A stretch of 64,000 nt of DNA, from the NCBI RefSeq assembly GCF_000987765.1, contig NZ_LAHP01000012.1:1-64000 (forward strand), given 5' to 3'. Under the pieces are notes generated by a model. That model was not told the DNA's origin. It saw only the letters and a list, made by a program, of their open reading frames with translations, and ran no database searches. The position numbers and the translations under genes are program-made. The DNA comes from Arsukibacterium sp. MJ3 (GTDB taxonomy: Bacteria; Pseudomonadota; Gammaproteobacteria; Enterobacterales; Alteromonadaceae). Every line of letters begins with the position of its first letter. Position 1 is the stretch's first letter. This document shows positions 1 through 6,689 of this stretch, piece by piece.

Positions 1-114
1 TCGGCGTTTATTCAAGCAGCCAGCCGGTACAATCAGGTGTACATGCGGATGATAATCCAGATTACGGGCATGGGTGTGCAACACGGCGGTTAAGCCGGCT
101 AAGCATGTCATTAA
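1..114 (-). pseudogene. IS91-family HUH transposase fragment, cut by the window edge
   Basis: Reading the minus strand from about 114 towards 1 gives an open frame containing THARNLDYHPHVHLIVPAG. This is the signature of the IS91/IS801/ISCR (HUH, Y2) transposases; the HPHVH part supplies the two metal-binding histidines of the nicking domain. A TGA stop lies in frame directly upstream (115-117), so the usual N-terminal part of roughly 200 residues, with its zinc-binding region, is missing. The frame runs out of the window on the left and may continue there. It lies just behind the damaged tyrosine recombinase in the same direction, the arrangement of IS91-like elements that carry an accessory recombinase. 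Recognition of the motif is firm; whether the downstream part is intact cannot be seen. Confidence 0.75.
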
Positions 115-130
115 TCATCAGTGCACTGTT

Positions 131-653
131 TTATGAAATACATTCATGTATTTCCCCCTCCGGGCCATCCTGCGGATGTTCAAAATAGTTCCAGACCATT
201 TTGTGTGTCACCTCCTCAGTCATTCTGGTATAGCGGGCGGTAGTGATGGGGCTGGCATGGCCTAAATGGGTTTGAATGGCACGTAAACTAACGCCCCGTT
301 GCAGCAAGTGGGTGGCAAAGGAGTGACGCAAGGTATGCACATGGACGTTTTTGCTTATCCCACATTGTTTCGCCACGATTTTAATGGTTTTCTGCACGCC
401 GTCTTTATCCATCACCATGGGCTTGCCGTCACGGACATGCGGCACTCCAGGATTTGGTTTCCACCAAGGACAAGAAATAGCCTTTAAGCTCAGCGGCGGT
501 AAGCGCATCGGGGCAGGTGTCAAAAAAGGTTGAGACCTGGCGCAAATAGCGGCTATACATATCCACCGTTTTAGGACTTTTTCCTTGCAAGATTAACGCA
601 TTAAGATATTCTTGATACAAATTATTAAAGCGGTGTTGCTGGTTGGTATTCAT
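131..653 (-). pseudogene. Tyrosine recombinase (XerC/D-like, IS91-associated) with internal deletion and frameshift
   Basis: Two overlapping minus-strand frames together make a tyrosine recombinase that lacks its middle. The first starts at ATG 653 (MNTNQQHRFNN) behind a good AAGGAG site and carries a SAM-like core-binding domain (YLNALILQGKSPKTVDMY). It ends out of frame at SLVETKSWSAACP. The second frame holds the C-terminal catalytic part: HTLRHSFATHLL (H-x-x-R), GHASPITTARYTR (second His and the Tyr nucleophile), ending at 131. About 110 residues between them, including the first catalytic Arg, are gone compared with a full protein of about 290 residues. The gene is therefore non-functional. 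It is not an integron integrase: the IntI-specific patch would lie in the missing part, and the N-terminus is of the type that accompanies IS91-like transposases. Its position directly before the HUH fragment supports that. Confidence 0.8.
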
Positions 654-733
654 GATAATACTCCTTATAGAGCCTTCACCATTGAAGGGCATAAGAAGTA
701 CAGCTGAAGATCCACTCTGCCGCAGAGCGGCTT

Positions 734-815
734 CGTTCAACAAGCGCCATCAAAAACGTGCCCTTTGGGCGCTCGACTCGCAACAAGTTGCTCGCGTTTG
801 TGACGGGCGTTAACT
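734..815 (+). repeat. attC-like recombination site 0 (left end of cassette array)
   Basis: The 5' arm begins CGTTCAAC (734-741) followed by AAGCGCC; the 3' arm ends GTTTGTGACGGGCG|TTAAC with the G|TT crossover point at 809/810. The arms CGCCATCAAAAACG and CGTTTGTGACGGGCG pair with a few unpaired bases, as in folded attC sites. The cassette this site belonged to should have begun TTGAACG; that gene is no longer present, so a cassette or the integrase side has been lost on the left. The base after the crossover starts cassette 1 (TTAACTTCC), which matches the 5' arm of the next site. Confidence 0.6.
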
Positions 816-844
816 TCCTTCCTCCTCGACATTTCTTGCCAGCT

Positions 845-870
845 GAGTAAAAAAGGAGTAGTTTTTACTC
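845..870 (+). promoter_or_regulatory. Perfect 9-bp inverted repeat holding the brnT ribosome-binding site
   Basis: GAGTAAAAA (845-853) and TTTTTACTC (862-870) are perfect complements around an 8-base loop, AGGAGTAG, which contains the only Shine-Dalgarno-like GGAG in front of brnT. The right arm touches the ATG at 871. Toxin-antitoxin operons of this type are autorepressed by the antitoxin at palindromes, so this may be a BrnA operator. In RNA the same repeat would present the ribosome site in a hairpin loop. Which applies is not decided by the sequence. Confidence 0.5.
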
Positions 871-1137
871 ATGCGCGAATTTGAATACGATATCTCCAAA
901 AGTATAAGTAATGAAGATAAGCACGGCATTTCTTTTGAAGTCGCGAAAAAACTGTGGAGTGACCCCGAGGCGATTACGCTGGAAGCTGATGAGCGCGGCG
1001 AAATTAGATACTTATTAATCGCTAGACTTTATGACAAGCATTGGTCTGCTATCTTTATGTATCGACAATTGAAAATTAGAATTATCTCAGTGAGACGTTC
1101 TAGAAAGAATGAGGTTAATGTCTATGAAAGCAAGTGA
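871..1137 (+). CDS. brnT: BrnT-family toxin (type II toxin-antitoxin, cassette 1)
   Basis: An 88-residue protein with the BrnT pattern: a start like FEYDISKSISNEDKHGISFE (acidic and aromatic residues, then K-x-x-x-K-H-G-[VI]-S-F), then SDPEAITLEADERGEIRYLLIA and a basic end SVRRSRKNEVNVYESK. BrnT is a RelE-like ribonuclease that stops translation and is neutralised by BrnA. The ATG at 871 follows directly on a hairpin carrying GGAG. The 3' end overlaps the antitoxin start by 14 bases, so the toxin comes first, the usual brnTA order. The pair fills one integron-type cassette (810-1409). The AT-rich sequence differs from the housekeeping genes to the right, as expected for captured DNA. Confidence 0.85.
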   Translation: MREFEYDISKSISNEDKHGISFEVAKKLWSDPEAITLEADERGEIRYLLIARLYDKHWSAIFMYRQLKIRIISVRRSRKNEVNVYESK

Positions 1138-1390
1138 ACTTGATCGTAAATTCGATGAAAATCAACAAGATGTACTTGAGCACTTCGATTTATCTACAGC
1201 CACACGTATTAATCATAAACAAAAGCGCATCAACGTTGATTTCCCTGAGTGGGTCGTGAGCTCGCTCGATAGAGAAGCTAGCAGGATAGGTGTCACTCGA
1301 CAATCTATTATTAAGATGTGGTTAGTTGAGCGGTTAGAGTCCCAGGAAGCTAACAAAAACATGAAGACGGACAATTCACAAGAGCGGTGA
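1124..1390 (+). CDS. brnA: BrnA-like ribbon-helix-helix antitoxin (cassette 1)
   Basis: The start ATG 1124 (MKASELDRKFDENQQDV) is chosen over the upstream ATG at 1109 because it lies inside the end of brnT and gives the usual BrnA N-terminus with its 'F-D-x-x-x-D-x-x-x-x-D/H-F' region. The C-terminal part, QKRINVDFPEWVVSSLDREA followed by GVTRQSIIKMWLVERL, is a ribbon-helix-helix DNA-binding domain. The antitoxin should bind BrnT and repress the operon. The last dozen residues (ANKNMKTDNSQER) are encoded by the attC site that ends the cassette, so this tail is recombination-site sequence read through as protein. 88 residues. Confidence 0.8.
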   Translation: MKASELDRKFDENQQDVLEHFDLSTATRINHKQKRINVDFPEWVVSSLDREASRIGVTRQSIIKMWLVERLESQEANKNMKTDNSQER

Positions 1391-1417
1391 ATCGCCGCTT
1401 ATGTAGGTGTTAGTTGC
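1345..1417 (+). repeat. attC site 1
   Basis: The 5' arm is GGAAGCTAAC (1345-1354), complementary with one mismatch to the start of its cassette at 810 (TTAACTTCC), as required for a circularised cassette. The inner arms ACATGAAG and CTTATGT pair with one extra G bulged out, the hallmark of attC. A second stem, ATTCAC/GTGAAT, flanks an AAGAGC loop. The crossover G|TT is at 1409/1410. The site overlaps the 3' end of brnA. Confidence 0.8.
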
Positions 1418-1491
1418 TGAAACTAGAATTTAATTACGAATATGTAGGTAAACTGCTAGTATGTATTTGACGAAATGTTTAGGAATAATTT

Positions 1492-1707
1492 ATGTCGGAA
1501 GCTCTCAAGTATTTGCTGGAAAATATGGGACAACTAAGCACAAAAGAAAAAGCTTTAGCTGCTCACTGTTTGCTTTCAGCAATGGATAGCACTTCTGATG
1601 ATGATGTCCAGAAAGAATGGGTTTCGCTGGCTGAACAGAGAAGTGCTGAGTTGGAGCTAGGTAAAGTCGAGCCGATGACTTGGACTCAAATCAAGCAAGA
1701 ATTATAG
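1492..1707 (+). CDS. Addiction-module antitoxin (cassette 2)
   Basis: A 71-residue acidic protein, MSEALKYLLENMGQLSTKEK at the start and EKPMTW-like PMTWTQIKQEL at the end. It has the size and outline of the short 'putative addiction module component' antitoxins that precede ParE/RelE toxins: helical, acidic, with a xWxxIKxEL tail. It stands 4 bases before the toxin gene and inside the same integron cassette. ATG 1492 follows AGGA at about 1480 with fair spacing. Family assignment rests on these features and on the partner. Confidence 0.75.
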   Translation: MSEALKYLLENMGQLSTKEKALAAHCLLSAMDSTSDDDVQKEWVSLAEQRSAELELGKVEPMTWTQIKQEL

Positions 1708-1711
1708 GCCA

Positions 1712-2008
1712 ATGTTACCGATATTATTTCACCCCGCGACATCAGAAGAGGTGAGAACTTCATTTGATTGGTATCAAGAGCAATTTGATGGCCTAGGGCG
1801 TGATTTTATTCAAGAATTAGATGAAGCCGTTCATTCAATTCAATCTTTACCTGACACGTGGCCTAAGATGGGCAAATTCCATAGACGGTTCGTGTTAAGC
1901 CGATTCCCATACTCAGTTATTTACAAAGTGCTAAACGATGAAACAATATTTGTAGTTGCTATCATGCACAACCACCGCCAACCGGGGTATTGGTATGATC
2001 GCAACTAA
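1712..2008 (+). CDS. ParE/RelE-superfamily toxin (cassette 2)
   Basis: 98 residues. The N-terminal HPATSEEVRTSFDWYQEQFD and GLGRDFIQELDEAVHSI match ParE/RelE toxins ('A..E...a..wY....lg..F...l...l..i'). The middle FVLSRFPYSVIYKVL and the end MHNHRQPGYWYDRN are the typical last strand and tail. Such proteins poison gyrase (ParE) or cut mRNA on the ribosome (RelE); the sequence does not say which. It follows the antitoxin by 4 bases. Its stop codon TAA (2006-2008) lies within attC 2, so gene end and recombination site are fused. Confidence 0.85.
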   Translation: MLPILFHPATSEEVRTSFDWYQEQFDGLGRDFIQELDEAVHSIQSLPDTWPKMGKFHRRFVLSRFPYSVIYKVLNDETIFVVAIMHNHRQPGYWYDRN

Positions 2009-2072
2009 CAAAAACATGAAGTTGGATATTTTGGAAGAGCGCCAAAACGCCGCTTATGTTAAGTGTTATGTG
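2001..2072 (+). repeat. attC site 2
   Basis: The 5' arm GCAACTAAC (2001-2009) is the perfect reverse complement of the start of its own cassette at 1409 (GTTAGTTGC), which proves the cassette limits 1410-2065. Inner arms are again ACATGAAG and CTTATGT with one bulged G, and a second stem TTTTGG/CCAAAA flanks AAGAGCG. The crossover G|TT is at 2065/2066. It is nearly identical in its core to attC 1, so the two sites belong to one array type. Confidence 0.85.
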
Positions 2073-2095
2073 TCATTTGGTATAGGAGTAAACAA

Positions 2096-2398
2096 ATGAG
2101 AAAAGAGTTTCTTTTTAATGTTGATAAACACAGGATTCTAGTAGTAAATACATGGATTCGCGGAATGAAGCTTTACGTGGATGGTGATTTGCGTGATCAC
2201 GATTCAAGTTTTTTACCAAGTGGTAAAACAGCACTGTTATCAGCAAGCCTTGGTGATATTGGCATTTTAGAGATAAATCCACGCTCAAGTTTATTGTCGG
2301 TCGAGTTAGATGCTTATTTGATTTGTGAAAACGTTAAGGATCATATTTTTAGTTCGCGTCAACGGTTAAGTCTAAAAAAGCGCAGAATAGTTGAGTGA
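2096..2398 (+). CDS. Cassette 3 protein of unknown function
   Basis: 100 residues, MRKEFLFNVDKHRILVVNTW at the start. I do not recognise the family. The pattern DKHRILVVNTWIRGMKLYVD, then DLRDHDSSF and a basic end LSLKKRRIVE, suggests a small all-beta domain of the kind 'bind H-x-I, then strand, then Y-V-D-G'. ATG 2096 is chosen over an in-frame upstream start at 2063 because it follows GGAG at the right distance, and because the upstream start would lie in attC 2. It fills cassette 3 (2066-2461). A similar order of residues is seen in the island protein at 29119. No signal peptide or membrane segment. Confidence 0.7.
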   Translation: MRKEFLFNVDKHRILVVNTWIRGMKLYVDGDLRDHDSSFLPSGKTALLSASLGDIGILEINPRSSLLSVELDAYLICENVKDHIFSSRQRLSLKKRRIVE

Positions 2399-2467
2399 CA
2401 AATAACAAGGCGTTGAAGACGAATGTTCCCGAAGAGCGCGGGCGCACCGCTTAACTCGGCGTTGAGG
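2399..2467 (+). repeat. attC site 3
   Basis: The 5' arm CAAATAAC (2399-2406) matches the start of cassette 3 (GTTATGTG at 2065) with one mismatch. Inner arms GTTGAAG and CTTAAC pair with one bulged G, and TTCCCG/CGGG flank AAGAGCG, as in sites 1 and 2. The crossover G|TT is at 2461/2462. The site starts right after the TGA of the preceding gene. Confidence 0.8.
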
Positions 2468-2515
2468 CTTAAAAAATCGTCTACTATTCAAAGGTTAAGT
2501 ATTTAAACGAGTATC

Positions 2516-2800
2516 ATGATGTCAGAGAATATCGAAGTCGAGATTACAGGAAGAGAAGCAAAATTAATCTTAAAATACGGATACCCGTTTCCAGATCAAG
2601 AAAAAATATTCTTACCAATATCGGGTAAATCAGGGTTGCATCTTCTTCATATAGACAAATATTGGCTAGAAAATATTGTTGGCGATCTTTGCAGGTCAAT
2701 TAGAGAAGTAAAAAGTGAGTCTTTGCAAGAAGAGCTGGATTCTCTTTGTGATAATCTAGAGAGTTCAATTAAATACCCACATGTAAGAGTATTTGAGTAA
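2516..2800 (+). CDS. Cassette 4 protein of unknown function
   Basis: 94 residues (93 if the second of two adjacent ATGs is used), acidic, no membrane segment. It begins MMSENIEVEITGREAKLILK, followed by GYPFPDQEKIFLPISGK and a helical C-terminal half (LENIVGDLCRSIREVKSESL) that ends PHVRVFE. This resembles many small cytoplasmic cassette proteins that lack a named family; I do not recognise it. It begins about 54 bases after the crossover point of attC 3 and is read in the same direction as the other cassettes. No strong ribosome site is visible. Confidence 0.6.
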   Translation: MMSENIEVEITGREAKLILKYGYPFPDQEKIFLPISGKSGLHLLHIDKYWLENIVGDLCRSIREVKSESLQEELDSLCDNLESSIKYPHVRVFE

Positions 2801-2863
2801 ATTTTAAGATAACTAAAAGTGAATATCTAGAACAGGTTTTTATGACCAAGCAAAGCATTAAAT

Positions 2864-2967
2864 TCCTAACAAGTGCCATCAAGCAGACTTGGGTAAACTG
2901 TCACCGTTTTGCAAAAAGATGCAAAAATGCCGCCAATTCACCCAAGCCGTTGTGGCAGGTGTTAGGT
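2864..2967 (+). repeat. attC-like site 4 (longer type)
   Basis: The 5' arm TTCCTAAC (2864-2871 region) and the 3' end GTG|TTAGG (crossover 2961/2962) are complementary. CTTGGGT (2888-2894) and ACCCAAG (2939-2945) form a perfect stem, and GTGCCA pairs with TGGCA near the ends. At about 104 bp it is longer than sites 1-3. The 5' arm does not match the start of cassette 4 (TTGAGGC), so either cassette 4 lost its own site or a boundary was rearranged here. Confidence 0.6.
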
Positions 2968-2969
2968 CT

Positions 2970-3032
2970 ATGAAAGCATTGATAATCACTTGCTGTGTTT
3001 TATTTGTAGTCGTTTTAGCATGGATAATTTAA
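2970..3032 (+). CDS. Possible 20-residue hydrophobic peptide after attC 4
   Basis: ATG 2970 lies 8 bases after the crossover point of attC 4 and opens a frame of 20 codons: MKALIITCCVLFVVVLAWII. It is a positively charged start followed by one continuous hydrophobic stretch, which would form a single membrane helix. The position directly behind an attC site is where a cassette gene is expected. AGG of the attC end is the only possible ribosome signal. Too short to be assigned by sequence; it may be a type I toxin-like or other membrane peptide, or chance. Confidence 0.35.
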   Translation: MKALIITCCVLFVVVLAWII

Positions 3033-3272
3033 TTGCTGCATAAAACATATAATAAACAAACATAGGTCGCGCGCTGCCGCGACTTTACCCTGTTGTTGCA
3101 CATGCCCGGTGTCCAAAAGCACAGGATAAAATCACTCCCTAGACAAACAAAGCATGTCATATTCCTACAAGTTCTTGGGTTATGCCCACTTGTGTTTTAA
3201 CCTAAAGCAAAGGTTGCCAGTAACAGGCTAAATTGACGGTTATCTGCTACATTAATGATCAAAGGATGCACA

Positions 3273-4397
3273 ATGAACTTCAGTGATAAACCAGACCGTA
3301 CATGGTCAAAAGCGTATAAATGGGAAAGATATAAAGGCACAGACATATTGCCTATGTGGATTGCGGATACTGAATTTCGCTGTGCTGAGCCTATTTTATC
3401 GGCCTTACATAAGCGCATTGACGACGGCCTGTTAGGTTATACCTTACCGGCTCACGATACCGATGCCACCGAGGCCGTTGTGGCGTGGTGTCAACGCCAG
3501 TATAACTGGAAAATTGACCCCAGTTGGTTAGTCTGGACGCCGGGTGTAGTGCCCGCATTTAATGTGGCTATTCAAGCTTATTGCCAGGCAGGTGATACGA
3601 TTATTGTACAAACACCTAATTATCCTCCCATATTGGCGGCACCGGCTATTAATAATTTAAATCGAACCTGTGTAGGCACGGTTGAAGTGGAAGGTCGGTG
3701 GACACTTGATTTTAATGCCTTAGAAGAGGCCGCAGCCGATCCTAAAGCAAGCTTGTTTATCATGTGTAATCCAATGAACCCTGTGGGCTCAGTATTAAAC
3801 CAAGACGAGCTAGACAGAATTGCCACCATCTGCAGAAAACACGGCGTTATGCTGTGCTCTGATGAAATACACTGTGATTTAATTTTAGATAACGTGCCGC
3901 ATTTACCCGCCAGTGCGCACCCAGAGTTGGCAGAGCATTCAGTAACATTAATGGCCGCCAGTAAAACCTTCAATGTCGCTGGCTTAGGCACCTCTTTTGC
4001 TATTATTCCAAACGCAAAATTAAGAGCGGCCTTTAACCATGCCGCCCGTGGCATAGTACCTTGGGTAACAGTAACAGGCCTTACCGCCACGAACGCGGCC
4101 TTCAGGTATTGCGATGAGTGGCATCAACAAGAAGTGGCTTATTTAAAAGAAAATCGCGATTATTTAGTGACTGAAATCAACAAAATTGCAGGTTTAAAAG
4201 CCATCTCACCTGCCGCTACTTTTTTATTGTGGGTAGATGCCAGCGGTTTGCACGTCACCGATACGCAAGCGTGGTGTGAAGCTAAAGGTGTTGGTCCATC
4301 GGCGGGCAAAGATTTTGGTGATAAAAACTGTTTTCGCTTGAACTTCGGTTGCTCACGAGATTATTTAGTCGAAGCCATTAAAAAACTGCAGGGCTGA
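3273..4397 (+). CDS. ovoB: PLP-dependent C-S lyase, MalY/PatB family; candidate OvoB of ovothiol synthesis
   Basis: A 374-residue fold-type I PLP enzyme of the MalY/PatB (cystathionine beta-lyase-like) branch. It has the family start W-x-x-Y-x-x-x-D-I-L-P-M-W-I-A-D, the PLP-binding Asp197 in SDEIHCDL, and the Schiff-base Lys231 in AASKTFNVAG. It lies 123 bases upstream of ovoA in the same direction. In the known pathway OvoA makes 5-histidylcysteine sulfoxide and a PLP C-S lyase (OvoB) cleaves it to 5-thiohistidine, which OvoA methylates. The neighbour makes OvoB the natural reading; sequence alone would only say PatB-like aminotransferase/C-S lyase. ATG 3273 is chosen over 3255 because AAAGGA sits at the right distance. 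Confidence 0.8.
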   Translation: MNFSDKPDRTWSKAYKWERYKGTDILPMWIADTEFRCAEPILSALHKRIDDGLLGYTLPAHDTDATEAVVAWCQRQYNWKIDPSWLVWTPGVVPAFNVAIQAYCQAGDTIIVQTPNYPPILAAPAINNLNRTCVGTVEVEGRWTLDFNALEEAAADPKASLFIMCNPMNPVGSVLNQDELDRIATICRKHGVMLCSDEIHCDLILDNVPHLPASAHPELAEHSVTLMAASKTFNVAGLGTSFAIIPNAKLRAAFNHAARGIVPWVTVTGLTATNAAFRYCDEWHQQEVAYLKENRDYLVTEINKIAGLKAISPAATFLLWVDASGLHVTDTQAWCEAKGVGPSAGKDFGDKNCFRLNFGCSRDYLVEAIKKLQG

Positions 4398-4520
4398 AAC
4401 GTTTTTTCCGCCGGCAAAACAGTGGTTTCTTGGCAAATAATATCAATATAAGGAAAAAGTTTGAGCCTTTATCCGGTATTTAGTCGTATAACGGTATAAT
4501 AAAATATTAAAGGAACGTGT

Positions 4521-6689
4521 TTGACGATGACATTACCTATACAAACTGCTGAAGAAATGGCTAAACGCTCTGCAACGTTCGTTGATTCTGTAGCGCTGCG
4601 CAGAACACCAAAACTAAACAGTGGCACCGTGGATGATAAGCGCAAAGAAATAGCGCTTTACTTCACCAACACGTTTGATACCTACACGCGCCTTTTTGAT
4701 TGCTTGCGCGACGATATGGGTTTCTATCAAAAACCTATACCCTTGCGCCACCCGCTTATTTTCTATCTTGGGCATACGGCAACTTTTTTCATCAACAAGC
4801 TACTATTGGCAAAACTGATACCCGAGCGGATTAATCCGCACATGGAATCTGTTTTTGCTGTGGGTGTTGATGAAATGAGCTGGGATGATTTGTCTGAAGA
4901 AAATTACGACTGGCCCAGCGTTTCTGCGGTAAAAGATTACCGCGCCAAAGTACGTGCCACCGTATTAAACTTAATTAATAGCTTGCACCTTGTCCTACCC
5001 ATTGATTGGGAAAATACCTGGTGGCCTATTGTTATGGGTATTGAGCACGAGCGTATTCACCTTGAAACGTCGTCGGTACTTATTCGCCAACATGAACTGG
5101 CCAAAGTAAAGCCTTTACCTCAATGGCCAGCTTGCAAAGATATTGGCCAGGCCCCAAAGAACAAACTAATAAGCGTTGCCGCCGGCTCAGTTAATCTTGG
5201 CAAATCCTTTGATAGTGCCTTCTATGGCTGGGACAACGAATATGGCCAACATAAGGCAGAGGTTGCTGAATTTAAAGCCAGCCAATATTTAGTCAGTAAT
5301 CAGGAGTTCCTTGAGTTTATTGAGGACGGTGGTTATGAGCAAAATAGTTTCTGGAGCGATGAAGGCCTTGCCTGGCGGCAGTATACTGAGGCGAAACACC
5401 CGACATTTTGGCGTTGGCACAATGGCTGGCGTTTACGCCTAATGACCGAAGAAATTGATATGGCTTGGGACTGGCCTGCTGAAGTTAACTATCATGAAGC
5501 GAAAGCGTTTTGTGAATGGAAAACAGTAGAAACCGGGCAAAAAATTCGTATGCCAACTGAAGACGAATGGTACCGTTTATGCTCACAAGCGGGCGTTGAA
5601 GAGCTGGGTAACAGCAAGGCCGAGGCTAACTTGCATCTCGATCATTTCGCCTCATGCTGCCCGGTAACGCGACATCAACATGGCAGTTGGTTTGATGTGG
5701 TGGGCAACGTGTGGCAATGGACTGAAACGCCTATTTATCCCTTCGACAACTTTAAAGTTCACCCACTTTACGACGATTTCACCACGCCTACTTTTGATGG
5801 TAAACACAATATTATTAAAGGGGGTTCATGGATTTCAAGTGGTAACGAAGCGAGGCTATCGGCACGCTATGCGTTTAGACGTCACTTTTCGCAGCACGCC
5901 GGATTTCGCTATATTGCCACTAATGTTGAGGCGACGTCTTCTAAGGCTTACTACGAAAGTAATCTGCTTCTGTCAGAATATGCTGAGTTTCACTTTGGTG
6001 ACACCTGGTATGGTGTAGATAATTTTCCTAAAGCCTTAGCCGATATTGCACTTGAGGCTATTAAGGGCAAAGCCACCGGCAAAGCACTGGACTTAGGCTG
6101 TGCGTGTGGTCGGGCAAGTTTTGAGTTGGCCCGTCAGTTCGATAAAGTAGATGGCATTGATTTTTCAGCCAATTTTACCCGCCTCGCGGCTAAAATGGCG
6201 CAGCAAGGCGAAGTGCGTTATGCCCGTGTCGAGGAAGGCGAATTAGTTAGTTATCATACTCGCACCCTACAACAGTTAGGACTAGACGCCTACGCCAACC
6301 GTGTATCATTTCATCAAGGCGACGCCTGTAACCTCAAACCCCAATTTACGGGTTATGATGTAGTACTGGCAGCTAATTTGATTGACCGACTTTACCAGCC
6401 AAGCCGTTTTCTGGCGGATATGGCACAGCGCATCAATGATGGCGGCTTGCTTATTATTGCATCGCCTTATACGTGGCTGGAAGAACATACTCCCAAGGAA
6501 GAGTGGATAGGGGGTTTTAAAAAAGATGGTGAAAACTACAGCACATTAGATGGCTTGAAAGATCATCTATCAAGCCACTTTACGCTAGTGGGTGAGCCGC
6601 AAAAAGTACCCTTTGTGATCCGTGAAACTCAGCACAAGTTTCAGCATACCTTGTCTGAACTTACAATTTGGGAGCGCTTGCCACGCTAA
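4521..6689 (+). CDS. ovoA: OvoA: 5-histidylcysteine sulfoxide synthase / 4-mercaptohistidine N-methyltransferase
   Basis: 722 residues, full length for bacterial OvoA. Part 1 (about 30-200) is the DinB-like iron domain: His85 in YLGHTATFF, and His176 and His180 in GIEHERIHLE give the three-His iron site. Part 2 (about 215-470) is the formylglycine-generating/sulfatase-modifying fold, with the ending GGSWISSGNEARLSARYAFR typical of EgtB/OvoA. Part 3 (about 500-722) is a SAM methyltransferase with ALDLGCACGRASFELAR as motif I. The enzyme couples cysteine to histidine C5 using oxygen and finally N-methylates 5-thiohistidine, giving ovothiol A, a redox-active thiol. The start is TTG 4521 or ATG 4527; AGGAAC at about 4511 favours TTG. 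The end overlaps the convergent gene by 29 bases. Confidence 0.95.
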   Translation: MTMTLPIQTAEEMAKRSATFVDSVALRRTPKLNSGTVDDKRKEIALYFTNTFDTYTRLFDCLRDDMGFYQKPIPLRHPLIFYLGHTATFFINKLLLAKLIPERINPHMESVFAVGVDEMSWDDLSEENYDWPSVSAVKDYRAKVRATVLNLINSLHLVLPIDWENTWWPIVMGIEHERIHLETSSVLIRQHELAKVKPLPQWPACKDIGQAPKNKLISVAAGSVNLGKSFDSAFYGWDNEYGQHKAEVAEFKASQYLVSNQEFLEFIEDGGYEQNSFWSDEGLAWRQYTEAKHPTFWRWHNGWRLRLMTEEIDMAWDWPAEVNYHEAKAFCEWKTVETGQKIRMPTEDEWYRLCSQAGVEELGNSKAEANLHLDHFASCCPVTRHQHGSWFDVVGNVWQWTETPIYPFDNFKVHPLYDDFTTPTFDGKHNIIKGGSWISSGNEARLSARYAFRRHFSQHAGFRYIATNVEATSSKAYYESNLLLSEYAEFHFGDTWYGVDNFPKALADIALEAIKGKATGKALDLGCACGRASFELARQFDKVDGIDFSANFTRLAAKMAQQGEVRYARVEEGELVSYHTRTLQQLGLDAYANRVSFHQGDACNLKPQFTGYDVVLAANLIDRLYQPSRFLADMAQRINDGGLLIIASPYTWLEEHTPKEEWIGGFKKDGENYSTLDGLKDHLSSHFTLVGEPQKVPFVIRETQHKFQHTLSELTIWERLPR

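Noticed and set aside
131..653. Integron integrase IntI next to the cassette array
   Set aside because: The recombinase is of the type that accompanies IS91 elements, it points away from the array, and it lacks the middle of the protein where the IntI-specific patch would lie.
3160..3205. A sixth attC site before ovoB
   Set aside because: ACAAGT and ACTTGT form an inverted repeat and the sequence resembles part of attC 4 (CAAAGCAT, ATTCCTA, CTTGGGT), but no G|TT crossover and no matching cassette start are seen. It may be a degraded site.
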